Source: UBA5794 sp963714375 (GTDB lineage: Bacteria > Actinomycetota > Acidimicrobiia > Spongiisociales > UBA5794). From it: a DNA stretch of 64,000 nucleotides. The notes beneath the pieces were generated by a model. That model made no database searches. It saw only the letters and a program-made list of their open reading frames with translations, and was not told the DNA's origin. Both the position numbers and the translations under genes were made by a program. Every line of letters starts with the position of its first letter. Position 1 is the stretch's first letter. The stretch lies in the NCBI GenBank assembly GCA_963714375.1, contig CAVQOG010000008.1, forward strand, positions 1 through 64,000, written 5' to 3'. Shown here one piece after another: positions 26,673 to 34,123 of the stretch.

Positions 26673-27490
26673 GTGGAATCAGCATCGACTGCGGCATCAC
26701 GGAACAGCAGTCTTCTGTCGTGGTACGCGACCAACAAGCGGGATCTTCCGTGGAGACGGACAACTGATCCGTATCCGGTTCTTGTGTCCGAGGTCATGCT
26801 GCAGCAGACCCAGGTCGCGCGGGCCATTCCCCGGTTCGAGGCATTTGTGGATCGGTGGCCAACCGTTGATGACCTCGCCACCGCAACCAACGAACAAGTA
26901 CTTGCGGAGTGGTCCGGACTTGGCTACAACTCGCGAGCTCTCCGCCTGCGCGACGCTGCGATTTACGTCTCGGATCAAGGCTGGCCCACAGAACCAGCGG
27001 CTCTCACCGCTCTTCCCGGGATCGGTCCATACACCGCGAACGCGATCGCTGTCGATCTGCTTCGGAGCACCAAGACCAGCGATCGACACGAATCTGCGGC
27101 GGATATTGAGTCGTTGGGATGGCCGACCGCTCGACGGATCAGATCTGGAACGGTACGCGTCCAGTGTCGTCGGCTCCCCTGCCGGCGATTGGAACCAAGC
27201 CCTCATGGACCTCGGATCGACGATCTGTCTCCCGAGAGAAGCCGCTGTGCGACCGGTGCCCGGTTGCGGAGACCTGCACAGACCCTTCGATCTATGTTCC
27301 GGCCCCACATCAGTCGCGCTTTGATGGCTCGACGCGGCAGTTACGTGGCGCCTTGGTGCGCGCTGACGTCGTGGGGGATGGTCTCGTGGAGGCTGGAGAG
27401 AGACTCGGTCGATCACCTCAAGAGATCAGCCGTGCGATTGCGTCACTCACTGACGAGGGATTGATCCGATCGCATGAGCCAGCTTCCTGA
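26673..27490 (+). pseudogene. mutY: A/G-specific adenine glycosylase, two frameshifts
   Basis: The GTG start is 2 bases after pknB. Frame A gives the helix-hairpin-helix glycosylase N-terminus (DLPWRRTTDPYPVLVSEVMLQQTQ with catalytic Glu, GLGYNSRALRL, LPGIGPYTANAIAV). Near 27051-27057 the reading continues in frame B (CFGAPRPAIDTNLRRIL, then NQALMDLGSTICLP). Near 27230-27233, at a CCC run, it moves to frame C with the iron-sulfur motif CDRCPVAETC and ends at 27490. Each break needs one base removed. The protein would otherwise be a complete MutY, so the breaks may be sequence errors. It overlaps the convergent pabA 3' end. Confidence 0.85.
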
Positions 27491-28042
27491 CAAGAAGTTC
27501 GCAAGGATCGCCTTCCCATGAATCGTCATGATGCTCTCAGGATGGAATTGCACGGCTTCGATCGGAAAGGTCCTGTGCCGTATCCCTTGAAGAACGCCGT
27601 CGTCTGAGTGTGCGGTCTCCTCGAACACGTCTGGAAGATCGGTTGCAGCAAGCGAGTGATACCGAGTTGCATCAAACGGATTGGGAATCCCCTCGAAGAT
27701 GCCCTTCCCGTCATGGGTTATCGGGGACGTCTTGCCATGACGTGGTTCGGGAGCGAGGCCAACAGATCCCCCAAACGCAGCGACCGCTGCCTGTAGTCCG
27801 AGACAGACACCCAGGGTCGGGATGGTGGGGCTGAGGGTCGTGATGTATTCCATTGAGTACCCGGCGTCTTCAGGACGACCCGGTCCAGGCGAGATCACGA
27901 TCCGCTCGGGAGCGAGTGCCTCGACGTCGGCAGGTGAGAGGACATCGTTTCGGTACACAACAGGGTCAGCGCCGAGTTCCCCAATGTACTGGACGAGGTT
28001 GTATGTGAATGAGTCGTAGTTGTCAAGAACCAGGACTCTCAT
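27443..28042 (-). CDS. pabA: Anthranilate/aminodeoxychorismate synthase glutaminase
   Basis: 199 residues. Class I glutamine amidotransferase: N-terminal VLVLDNYDSFTYNLVQYIG, oxyanion SPGPGRPEDAG, nucleophile Cys in GVCLGLQAAVAAFGG and His/Glu in AVQFHPES. The residue after CLG is Leu where GVCLGHQ is usual. It supplies ammonia for folate or tryptophan precursor synthesis. Location beside pknB and crgA is typical for actinobacterial trpG/pabA. Its start overlaps the upstream 49-residue gene by 4 bases. Confidence 0.92.
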   Translation of the reverse strand: MRVLVLDNYDSFTYNLVQYIGELGADPVVYRNDVLSPADVEALAPERIVISPGPGRPEDAGYSMEYITTLSPTIPTLGVCLGLQAAVAAFGGSVGLAPEPRHGKTSPITHDGKGIFEGIPNPFDATRYHSLAATDLPDVFEETAHSDDGVLQGIRHRTFPIEAVQFHPESIMTIHGKAILANFLSGSWLMRSDQSLVSE

Positions 28043-28188
28043 TCGATGCCACCACCGGAATCGAGTAGGTTGGTCCCCATCCAGTTGTAGATGATGTTCA
28101 GCAACAACAACGCCACAACCACAATGACTGTCGCCAGGATCACTTTGACCGCAATGGGTCCCGGTAGTCGCAGGAAGAGTTGCTTCAT
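28039..28188 (-). CDS. Single-helix membrane mini-protein
   Basis: 49 residues from the ATG at 28188: a short basic start (KQLFLRLPG), one membrane helix (about residues 12-34) and a short outside tail. It overlaps the sortase stop upstream and the pabA start downstream by 4 bases each, so it sits in the middle of a coupled operon. Function unknown; the coupling argues it is a real gene. Confidence 0.7.
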   Translation of the reverse strand: MKQLFLRLPGPIAVKVILATVIVVVALLLLNIIYNWMGTNLLDSGGGIE

Positions 28189-28962
28189 GTTCCGAGAATA
28201 ACCGGGGCGTTTGGCCCGTCTATGAGTTCGGCAAATACCACCAGCCTTTGTCGAGAGCTGAACTTGGGATGGCATGTCGTAAGTGTCAGGGTTGCCCCAC
28301 CTTGGTCCTCCGTCACCCAAAGATCTCTCGGTGACACGATTTCGGTTCCGGTGACCTGATAGGTGTGGACCCCCAATGCAGTTTCGACCTCGATCAGATC
28401 CCCCGGTTTCAGCTGTTCAAGCTCGTGAAAGGGCGCACCATACGTCGTGCGGTGTCCCGAGATCACCGAGTTGCCTGGCTGACCGGGGAGCGGAGTGCTC
28501 GGCATATGGCCCGCACCTGCACGCAGGGTCTTGGCGAGAGACACCTTCGACGACGGCCCAACCGCCCGCAAGACGTTCTATGGACGGAATTGTGATGATC
28601 GCGAATGGCTCACCGACATCCGGTGGGGCTTCAACGAGAAGTGTTGGGTACGTCACCTCGGGATCCACAAACGGGTCTGCCGGATCGGTGGGATTGGCCG
28701 GGTCGCATGGCCCGATCGTCGGATCCAGGTAGGGCACCTCTGAGATCTCGACATCGGCGAAGCGGGAAGTCGCCTCCGCGGTCAATCCCTCGTTTGCCTG
28801 TTGGGCAAAATACGTCGTCACGAACAACTGATGGCCAACAAAGCCGAGCAGGAAGAGACCGAACCCAATGGTGGTCCACCCAAAGATCCGGATCGCTCGC
28901 CTTGCTCCACCATCGTGGAGACGATCGCTTCTGTCTTGTTCGGTCTCGAGTAGGTCTGTCAT
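28185..28962 (-). pseudogene. Class E type sortase with one frameshift
   Basis: The 5' reading frame (from 28962) supplies a cytoplasmic tail, a membrane helix (about 25-48) and the start of the sortase fold (PFAIITIPSIERL, WAVVEGVS). The frame then breaks near 28535-28541, at a TCTCTC run, and continues with AGAGHMPSTPLPGQPGN, catalytic SGHRTTYG, nucleophile TLTTC and Arg in SSRQR. All catalytic residues are present, so one base lost in a repeat run, or a sequence error, is the simplest reading. Class E sortases next to pabA/crgA are common in Actinobacteria; they attach proteins to peptidoglycan. Confidence 0.85.
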
Positions 28963-29053
28963 CGATGCGAGGGTACTGCCACATTCGGTTTGCGAGAGTA
29001 AAGGATCGTCAACCGACCATCGCTCACCGACTTGTTCGCACTACTCTGGCCGC

Positions 29054-29311
29054 ATGCCAGTTTCCAAAGGCCGCAAGAACAAGGCCATCAAACGTCCCAC
29101 TCCCCCAAAGCACAAACCGACCGCTGTGGACACCAAGGGTCCGTCGCCCATGTGGTACGTCGTCACGATGTTCGGCCTCATGGGTGTGGGAACCCTCGTG
29201 ATTCTTGCCAACTATGTCGGACTCATGCCTGGCGGAACCGACAACGTGTGGCTCCTCCTCGGATTGGCCGGTATCGGCGTCGGATTCACCATGACGATGG
29301 GGTACAGATAG
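29054..29311 (+). CDS. crgA: Cell division protein CrgA
   Basis: 85 residues from the ATG at 29054. The basic N-terminus (SKGRKNKAIKRPTPPKHKP) and two membrane helices with WYVVTMFGLMGVGTLVILANY and an outside loop fit CrgA (UPF0233). CrgA joins the actinobacterial divisome and interacts with FtsZ and septal PBPs. Its position near pknB/rodA/pbpA is conserved. It is divergent from the sortase gene. Confidence 0.9.
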   Translation: MPVSKGRKNKAIKRPTPPKHKPTAVDTKGPSPMWYVVTMFGLMGVGTLVILANYVGLMPGGTDNVWLLLGLAGIGVGFTMTMGYR

Positions 29312-29326
29312 AGCCTTTGGCCCTAT

Positions 29327-29402
29327 CTGTAGCTTTCAGCTCACAGCTTTCGGGCTGAGAATCGATTCCGGGCTGAAAGCTGTAAGCCGAAAGCTGAAAG
29401 CT
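29327..29402. terminator. Long palindrome between convergent genes
   Basis: The left arm carries AGCTTTCAGCTCACAGC-TTTCGG and the right arm CCGGGCTGAAAGCT-GTAAGC-CGAAAGCTGAAAGCT, giving an imperfect hairpin of about 30 bp per arm. It lies between crgA and the convergent gene at 29404, so it is probably a two-way terminator built from the short-word repeat family. Confidence 0.65.
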
Positions 29403-29403
29403 C

Positions 29404-29640
29404 CTAAATTGCTCTCACCATGTCTTCGCGGCAGTGGCGGGGAGGGTCAATTTCCTCACCGATCTGAGCCTCGGTCACCGTGAGGGACAGACCACACACG
29501 GTGCATAGGTAGGGGACATCGACTTCCTCAATCGCCGAAAAGTCTGGTTCTGGAGGCGGTCCAGCGGAGATGAACCGGATACTCCACACGGTCATCACAA
29601 CGATCGCCAATCCGATGAGGGTCGCGATGAAGACAATCAT
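29404..29640 (-). CDS. Small membrane protein with Cys motif
   Basis: 78 residues from the ATG at 29640, overlapping the thiolase stop by 4 bases. One N-terminal helix (1-25), then a short soluble domain with YLCTVCG and, further on, PPRHCREDM: two CxxC-like Cys plus His/Cys, a possible zinc ribbon. Function unknown. Confidence 0.65.
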   Translation of the reverse strand: MIVFIATLIGLAIVVMTVWSIRFISAGPPPEPDFSAIEEVDVPYLCTVCGLSLTVTEAQIGEEIDPPRHCREDMVRAI

Positions 29641-30795
29641 GCAAGCGACTCGATGATCGTGCCGTTCGCAAGCCCTCCTCCTTCGCACATGGACTGGAGG
29701 CCGTATCGTCCGCCCGATCGTTCGAGTTCATGTACGAGGGTGGTCATCAGCCTCGCCCCGGATGCCCCGAGCGGATGACCCAGAGCGATCGCGCCACCGT
29801 TGACGTTGACCAAATCCCAATCGGCGCCGGTTTCGCGCAACCATGCACCGATAACGGCCGCGAACGCCTCGTTGATCTCATACAGATCGATGTCATCGTG
29901 CGTCAGTCCTGCCTTGGCAAGAGCCTTCTCCGTGGCAGGGATCGGGCCGGTGAGCATTGAGATCGGATCGGTTCCTGCAAGCGAGAACGACACGAACCTT
30001 GCCTTCGGCTTCAGGCCAAGCTCCTTGGCCTTGTCCACCGATGTGATCAGGATCGCCGCTGAACCATCGGTGATCTGGGATGAGTTTCCAGCCGTGACGA
30101 CACCATCTTCCTTGAAGGCCGGACGAAGCGTTGCAAGCTTCTCCTTCGTCGTTCCGGGGCGAATCCCTTCGTCCCTCGTAAAGACACCAGGCACCCCTTC
30201 AATCTTCACGTCGATGGGGATGATCTCGTTCTCAAAACGTCCCTTCTTCGGTCGCTTTGAGTGCCCGCGTCTGGCTGTCGTAGCCGATGCTGTCGAGTTC
30301 CTCACGGGAAATCTTCCACTGCTCGGCGATCATCTCGGCAGACAAACCTTGTGGAATGAGTCCGTTGTGGTAGCGCTCACGCATCTTCTCGCCAAATGGG
30401 TTTGACGAACCCATCGACGAACCCATCGGGACTCGGGTCATGTTTTCGACTCCCGCTGCCACAACAACGTCGTAGGCACCGGCCATCACGCCTTGTGCGG
30501 CAAAGTGAACGGATTGCTGGGAGGAACCACACTGGCGATCGATCGTGACCCCGGGAACGGTCTCTGGCCATCCGGCACCGAGAACGGCGTTGCGACCGAC
30601 GTTGTATGTCTGTTCCCCAACCTGGGACACGCAGCCCATGATGACATCGTCAACAAGGGAGGGGTCGAGACTGTTGCGCTCGGCGATCGCCTTGAGCGCC
30701 TCAGCTGCAAGGTCGGCCGACTGCCAATCGGAAAGGGATCCGTTGCGCTTCCCAAGCGGCGTCCTCACCGCATCGATGATCACTGCCTCTTGCAT
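29637..30795 (-). pseudogene. Thiolase (acetyl-CoA acetyltransferase), one frameshift
   Basis: The 5' part (30795 to about 30243) holds DAVRTPLGKRNG and the acylated Cys in DRQCGSSQQSVH. The 3' part holds AGNSSQITDGSA, NEAFAA, the catalytic GHPLGASGAR and CEGGGLANG with the second Cys. The two frames meet at GGG (30241-30243), where one G too many separates ATEEG from RFENEIIPI. Removing that base restores a full thiolase of normal length (about 385 residues) with every active-site residue. It would make or cleave acetoacetyl-CoA or act in beta-oxidation. Confidence 0.88.
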
Positions 30796-30831
30796 GGCGC
30801 ACCTTCCTTATTCGATTGTGTTTGTCTGCGG

Positions 30832-30905
30832 TGGAGACGATCGGATTCGAACCGACGACCCTCTGGTTGCAAACCAGATGCTCTGCCAGGCTGAGCTACG
30901 TCCCC
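30832..30905 (-). tRNA. tRNA-Ala(TGC)
   Basis: Minus strand: acceptor GGGGACG/CGTCTCC, D-arm GCTCAGCCTGGCAGAGC, anticodon stem TCTGG/CCAGA with loop TTTGCAA (TGC), T-loop TTCGAAT, discriminator A. CCA is not fully encoded (CCG follows). Upstream of it lies an inverted copy of the 53-bp repeat. Confidence 0.95.
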
Positions 30906-30938
30906 AAGGCGCCCAAGTGTATATCGCCCCGCCTCGTT

Positions 30939-30991
30939 CGCGTACCCAGGGTATGAACCCACCCTAGGGGTGGGCGGTGGCCCAAAGAATG
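30939..30991. repeat. Dispersed 53-bp repeat, copy d (inverted)
   Basis: Plus strand reads CGCGTACCCAGGGTATG...CCCAAAGAATG; its complement matches copies a-c (TTCTTTGGGC start, TACCCTGGGTACGCG end). The central ACCCTAGGGGTGGG arms pair. It lies between tRNA-Ala and the CopD-like gene. Confidence 0.72.
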
Positions 30992-31041
30992 GCTCCAGAA
31001 CGACCCTCAAACTGATTCTCGCCACCCGCGAGATCTGGCTG

Positions 31042-31497
31042 TTACCAGCTCTGGCCGGCCACCATCGCCACCATGGCAAACAGAAGCAACGCAGACATCG
31101 CGTGGCCAGCCATCGACTGCTGGCCTGCAATCTTGGCCACATCTGGATGGCCCGGGCCGTCAGACTCGAGGATCGTCTCCAATCGGTCGAGCCTCGGCTT
31201 GAAGAAGAAGATTCCGAGCCCGATACCGATGATGGAAACCGTCATTCCGATCGTGATGAATACGTCACTAAACTCCCACAACGAACTATCGGCTACCAGC
31301 CATATCCCAAACGCAAGGGTGAGGACTCCGGCTGGCGCAAACAACCTGAAGTTGGTGTTTCCCACGCGTCGACCGACAGCTCCGATCACCATCGGATCAC
31401 CCGTTCGCTTTGCGTTCGCCATGATGGCTTCGACGTACACTGTGCCGCCGAACCAAACGGCGGCCGCCAGAACGTGCCCTAGCTCAACCCATTCCAT
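31042..31497 (-). CDS. CopD/DUF2269-like membrane protein
   Basis: About 151 residues from the ATG at 31497, four membrane helices. The first helix carries HVLAAAVWFGGTVYVEAI, with a His and the WFGG motif seen in CopD/DUF2269-type proteins, and the last carries GHAMSALLLFAMVAMV. A heme or metal role is possible but unproven. It has a paralogue directly upstream (31555-32019) with the same layout. Confidence 0.78.
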   Translation of the reverse strand: MEWVELGHVLAAAVWFGGTVYVEAIMANAKRTGDPMVIGAVGRRVGNTNFRLFAPAGVLTLAFGIWLVADSSLWEFSDVFITIGMTVSIIGIGLGIFFFKPRLDRLETILESDGPGHPDVAKIAGQQSMAGHAMSALLLFAMVAMVAGQSW

Positions 31498-31554
31498 TGG
31501 AACCTCCAGATATCTGCGTGACAATCGCCAAGGGCTCTCAGCCGACCCGATCGT

Positions 31555-32019
31555 TCAGAACTTGAAGACCATGGCGACCATCGCGATGGTCACGATCAAG
31601 GTCTGGAAGTGGTCGGCCATCCCGATCTTCTTTGCGATCGCCCCGGCCGCTGGGTCGTCGAACCCGTTCGCCTCGACGAGCGCGCTCAGCTTCTTGCCCT
31701 GAGGCATCATGACAAGCAAGCCCATACCAATCCCCAGGATTGCAGCGGCAAAACCAATCGAGATGAACGTGTCGCTGAAACTCCAGACGTCATCACTTTG
31801 CAGGATGAGCCAAATCCCGAACCCGAGCGTCACAAAAGCCGCAATCGGCATCATCACGCTGCTGGTCTTCATGGCGGTATAGATGTACTTCGTGTATTCC
31901 GATGCCTTGCCCGTACGTTTTGCGACGGCACCGAGACCTTCATAGGTAACAGAACCGCCGAACCAGATGGCGGCTCCGATGATGTGCACAAAGAGAATCC
32001 AGTTGTATAGCTCGTCCAT
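31555..32019 (-). CDS. CopD/DUF2269-like membrane protein, paralogue
   Basis: 154 residues from the ATG at 32019, four membrane helices. Shares with the downstream gene the motif FVHIIGAAIWFGGSVTYE, the FGIWLIL..D.W.FSD.FI.IG block and an end helix MADHFQTLIVTIAMVAMV. Likely product of a tandem duplication; the two may form a heterodimer. The long in-frame extension to 32226 crosses tRNA-Ile and is rejected. Confidence 0.78.
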   Translation of the reverse strand: MDELYNWILFVHIIGAAIWFGGSVTYEGLGAVAKRTGKASEYTKYIYTAMKTSSVMMPIAAFVTLGFGIWLILQSDDVWSFSDTFISIGFAAAILGIGMGLLVMMPQGKKLSALVEANGFDDPAAGAIAKKIGMADHFQTLIVTIAMVAMVFKF

Positions 32020-32130
32020 GATTGCCTTCCTCGTTGATACGGCGCCCGCATCGTACAACGTGCATCGCGAGTCTGACGAGATCTCACAGCCCGTTTGAGA
32101 ACCCTGCGGGGTAATCTCCTGACCTCGTGA

Positions 32131-32205
32131 GGGCCTATAGCTCAGCCTGGTTAGAGCGCATCCCTGATAAGGATGAGGTCCGTGGTTCAAATCCACGTAG
32201 GCCCA
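32131..32205 (+). tRNA. tRNA-Ile(GAT)
   Basis: Plus strand: acceptor GGGCCTA/TAGGCCC, discriminator A, D-arm AGCTCAGCCTGGTTAGAGC, anticodon stem CATCC/GGATG with loop CTGATAA (GAT), T-arm GTGGT-TCAAAT-CCACG. CCA not encoded. Its 3' 24 bases are repeated 145 bp further on. Confidence 0.96.
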
Positions 32206-32352
32206 CTCAATGTAGCCACGACCCAAGAATCACGGTTTTGATCCGGGTCCCACGCTCCCAGGCTTCCACCGATAGCGACTCATGGGGAAGTCCCTGACAG
32301 GACCTCTGATCTCACGTCGAAGTCTTCAGGTTCAAATCCACGTAGGCCCACT
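32206..32352 (+). repeat. Single tRNA-tail repeat unit (tRNA-Ile)
   Basis: The tail GGTTCAAATCCACGTAGGCC plus CACT occurs at 32184-32207 (in the tRNA) and again at 32329-32352. The spacer carries, in the transcribed direction, AAGAATCACGG, CACCGATAGCGACTCAT and GAAGTCTTCA before the second tail, matching the ordered boxes of the tRNA-Ser arrays. CTTCC/GGAAG can pair around the CACCGA...CGACTCAT stretch. 32353-32554 holds no gene; it contains two copies of a 25-bp GATCGGTC...CTCACAG-like word (32366, 32397). Confidence 0.85.
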
Positions 32353-32554
32353 TCATCAGATGGCCGATCGGTCGCTGCGCTCCTTTACAGAGGACAGATC
32401 GGTCCTGCGCTCCCTCACAGATGTCGTTGCGCCCTCTGCTGCATGCTGCCCGGGTCGCGTGATCCGTTCCAATATGCTTGTCCATCAAGCTTCGACCATC
32501 CAACCAAGGCCATAGGCGAAAGGCGTAACATAGGTTCTGTTGAGGAGGTACGCG

Positions 32555-32899
32555 ATGGTTCCAGAAACCGATCTCTTCCGGGTACGGCGCTGGGTGGATG
32601 CTCTCAATGAGGCTATACCCGAGAGCGCCAGGGATCTTGTCCGTAACGACATCGACGTCACCGACCGGGCGATTACCATCGTCGAATGCCGGCCTCCATG
32701 GAACCCCGATTTCGGAACCGAGTGGACCCGGTTACCGGTAGCCCGACTGCGTTACACAAAGAGGAGTAGCGAGTGGTCGCTGTATTGGAGCGATCGTAAC
32801 TCGAAGTTCCACGAGTACGATCTGATCGACCCGAGCACTGACGTGGATGTCCTTCTCGCCGAAGTCGATCGAGACCCCACCGCCATCTTTTGGGGCTAA
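32555..32899 (+). CDS. DUF3024 family protein
   Basis: 114 residues from the ATG at 32555, with GAGGAGG upstream. The C-terminal half has the family pattern WTRLPVARLRYTKRSSEWSL, then YWSDRNSKFHEYD and a closing DPTAIFWG. Small soluble protein of unknown role, common in mobile or variable gene neighbourhoods. Monocistronic. Confidence 0.85.
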   Translation: MVPETDLFRVRRWVDALNEAIPESARDLVRNDIDVTDRAITIVECRPPWNPDFGTEWTRLPVARLRYTKRSSEWSLYWSDRNSKFHEYDLIDPSTDVDVLLAEVDRDPTAIFWG

Positions 32900-33193
32900 G
32901 GCCCCTCCCGAAGATCTCGCTCGATCCGTCGATGAGAGCTTTCGGATGCCGACGACCGTCAGTCGCCACGTCCGAGTCCTCGGGTCACGGGCGGTGTTGA
33001 GGTTTGGTCGGGGGCTCTTCGGGTTCCCTCATCCCTTGCCCGTTGTGCCAACTATTCGTCGCTGGTCTTGTGACGAAAGCGCAAGGTCTTCGGGTCGAGC
33101 GAGAGGTCTTCGTGTGTGGCTTCGACTCGGACGCCTCCGCTCGAAAAGAATCGGGTTCCATGTCTCTGTTTTTTCGTATTACAATATTGTGAT

Positions 33194-33457
33194 GTGGAGA
33201 TCCATCGATCCGCCTACAAGCACGGCATCGAAGCCGACGCCATCCTCCACGCTCTCGACCATGCCCTCACCGTCATCGATCTTGAACCCGAAGCCGACCC
33301 ACCACAGGTCATTGCCATCGGACCCGACCGCGCTGGCAATCTGCTGGAGATCATCTGGCTCGAGCTCGCCGACGATGTCAATCTCGTGATCCACGCCATG
33401 CCTCTGCGCCCCACTTTCTACGGACTGCTTCCCCAATCCAGGGAGGACATGCCATGA
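33194..33457 (+). CDS. Putative toxin of a type II toxin-antitoxin pair
   Basis: 87 residues from a GTG at 33194. The pattern EIHRSAYKHG, IGPDRAGNLLEIIWLEL and LVIHAMPLRPTFYGLLP is that of small actinobacterial proteins paired with ribbon-helix-helix antitoxins (BrnT/RelE-like size). It overlaps the next gene by 4 bases (ATGA). An AT-rich promoter with the palindrome ACAATATTGT (33181-33190) lies just before the start, a candidate self-operator. The toxic activity is inferred from the pairing. Confidence 0.7.
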   Translation: MEIHRSAYKHGIEADAILHALDHALTVIDLEPEADPPQVIAIGPDRAGNLLEIIWLELADDVNLVIHAMPLRPTFYGLLPQSREDMP

Positions 33458-33735
33458 CCGACCCGAAAGCCCACCGTACTCGCAGTGGTCGAGTCCTCAC
33501 CGATGAGGAGATCGACACTGTTTCCGCCGCCGTCGAAGAGACCGACTACGACGTTGAGACCCTCAAGAGCCGGCGTCGCGGTCGACCCACGATGGGGTCG
33601 GGGCCGGCGGATGTCCTGGCGGTTCGGATCGACCCGGACCTGCGGAAGGCGATCGAAGCCCGGGCTGTGGCCGACCACACGACTACGAGCGAGGTCGTCC
33701 GCGAGGCTATTCGCCGGTTCCTCGAGGTCGCCTGA
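33454..33735 (+). CDS. Ribbon-helix-helix (CopG-like) antitoxin
   Basis: 93 residues. A disordered N-terminal half with LTDEEIDTVSAAVEETDYD precedes a GRPTMG box, and a C-terminal RHH motif VLAVRIDPDLRKAIEARAVA plus TTSEVVREAIRRFLE. RHH proteins bind their own promoter and neutralise the partner toxin through the N-terminal tail. Coupled to the upstream toxin by overlap. Confidence 0.8.
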   Translation: MTDPKAHRTRSGRVLTDEEIDTVSAAVEETDYDVETLKSRRRGRPTMGSGPADVLAVRIDPDLRKAIEARAVADHTTTSEVVREAIRRFLEVA

Positions 33736-33919
33736 CGCAATTCGGTCTCCATTCCGCGTCCCAACACATGCTTTGATCTCGAGTGGCACCGATCTTCCGC
33801 GTGCACATCGCGTGCACAAGAGAATGGAAAGTGGTGGAGAATGGCCCAAGGTGCTGAAAGCTAGTTTTCCTTACACCACACGGGTTTTCACCGTTTGCGC
33901 ATATACAGTCACGTCCCGG

Positions 33920-34105
33920 TTAGCTTCCGGCGAGGCCGAAGAACACGACCATCACACGCCCAAGCCTGACCATGTCCTGGTCGGCCATGCGGCCAATTTG
34001 TTCAACAAGTTTGGAACGGGGCACCGTCGTCACCTTGTCGACCATCAAGCTACTCATCACCTGCAGACCGTTGTGATCGTCGGGCACGACAGGGAGTCGT
34101 ATCAA
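33920..34105 (-). pseudogene. MazF/PemK toxin remnant (C-terminal half)
   Basis: The readable piece (RLPVVPDDHNGLQVMSSLMV then DKVTTVPRSKLVEQIGRM and MVVFFGL) matches the second half of MazF-type endoribonucleases, including the DKVTTVPR strand. The N-terminal half (RGEVWWVDL... in intact toxins) is missing: the amidohydrolase 3' end lies directly upstream. Only a TTG is available as a start. No cognate antitoxin is visible. The rest of 33736-34123 holds nothing I recognise. Confidence 0.65.
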
Positions 34106-34123
34106 CGCGGCTGGACTTGGTGC

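Noticed and set aside
26643..27490. Programmed frameshifting in mutY, sortase and thiolase
   Set aside because: No slippery heptamer with a downstream structure is evident, the shifts differ in direction, and such control is not known for these families; sequence error or decay is simpler.
32206..32352. Prophage or integrative element att sites at tRNA-Ile
   Set aside because: The direct repeat encloses only ~120 bp with no integrase; the shared boxes with the Ser arrays explain it better as a tail unit.
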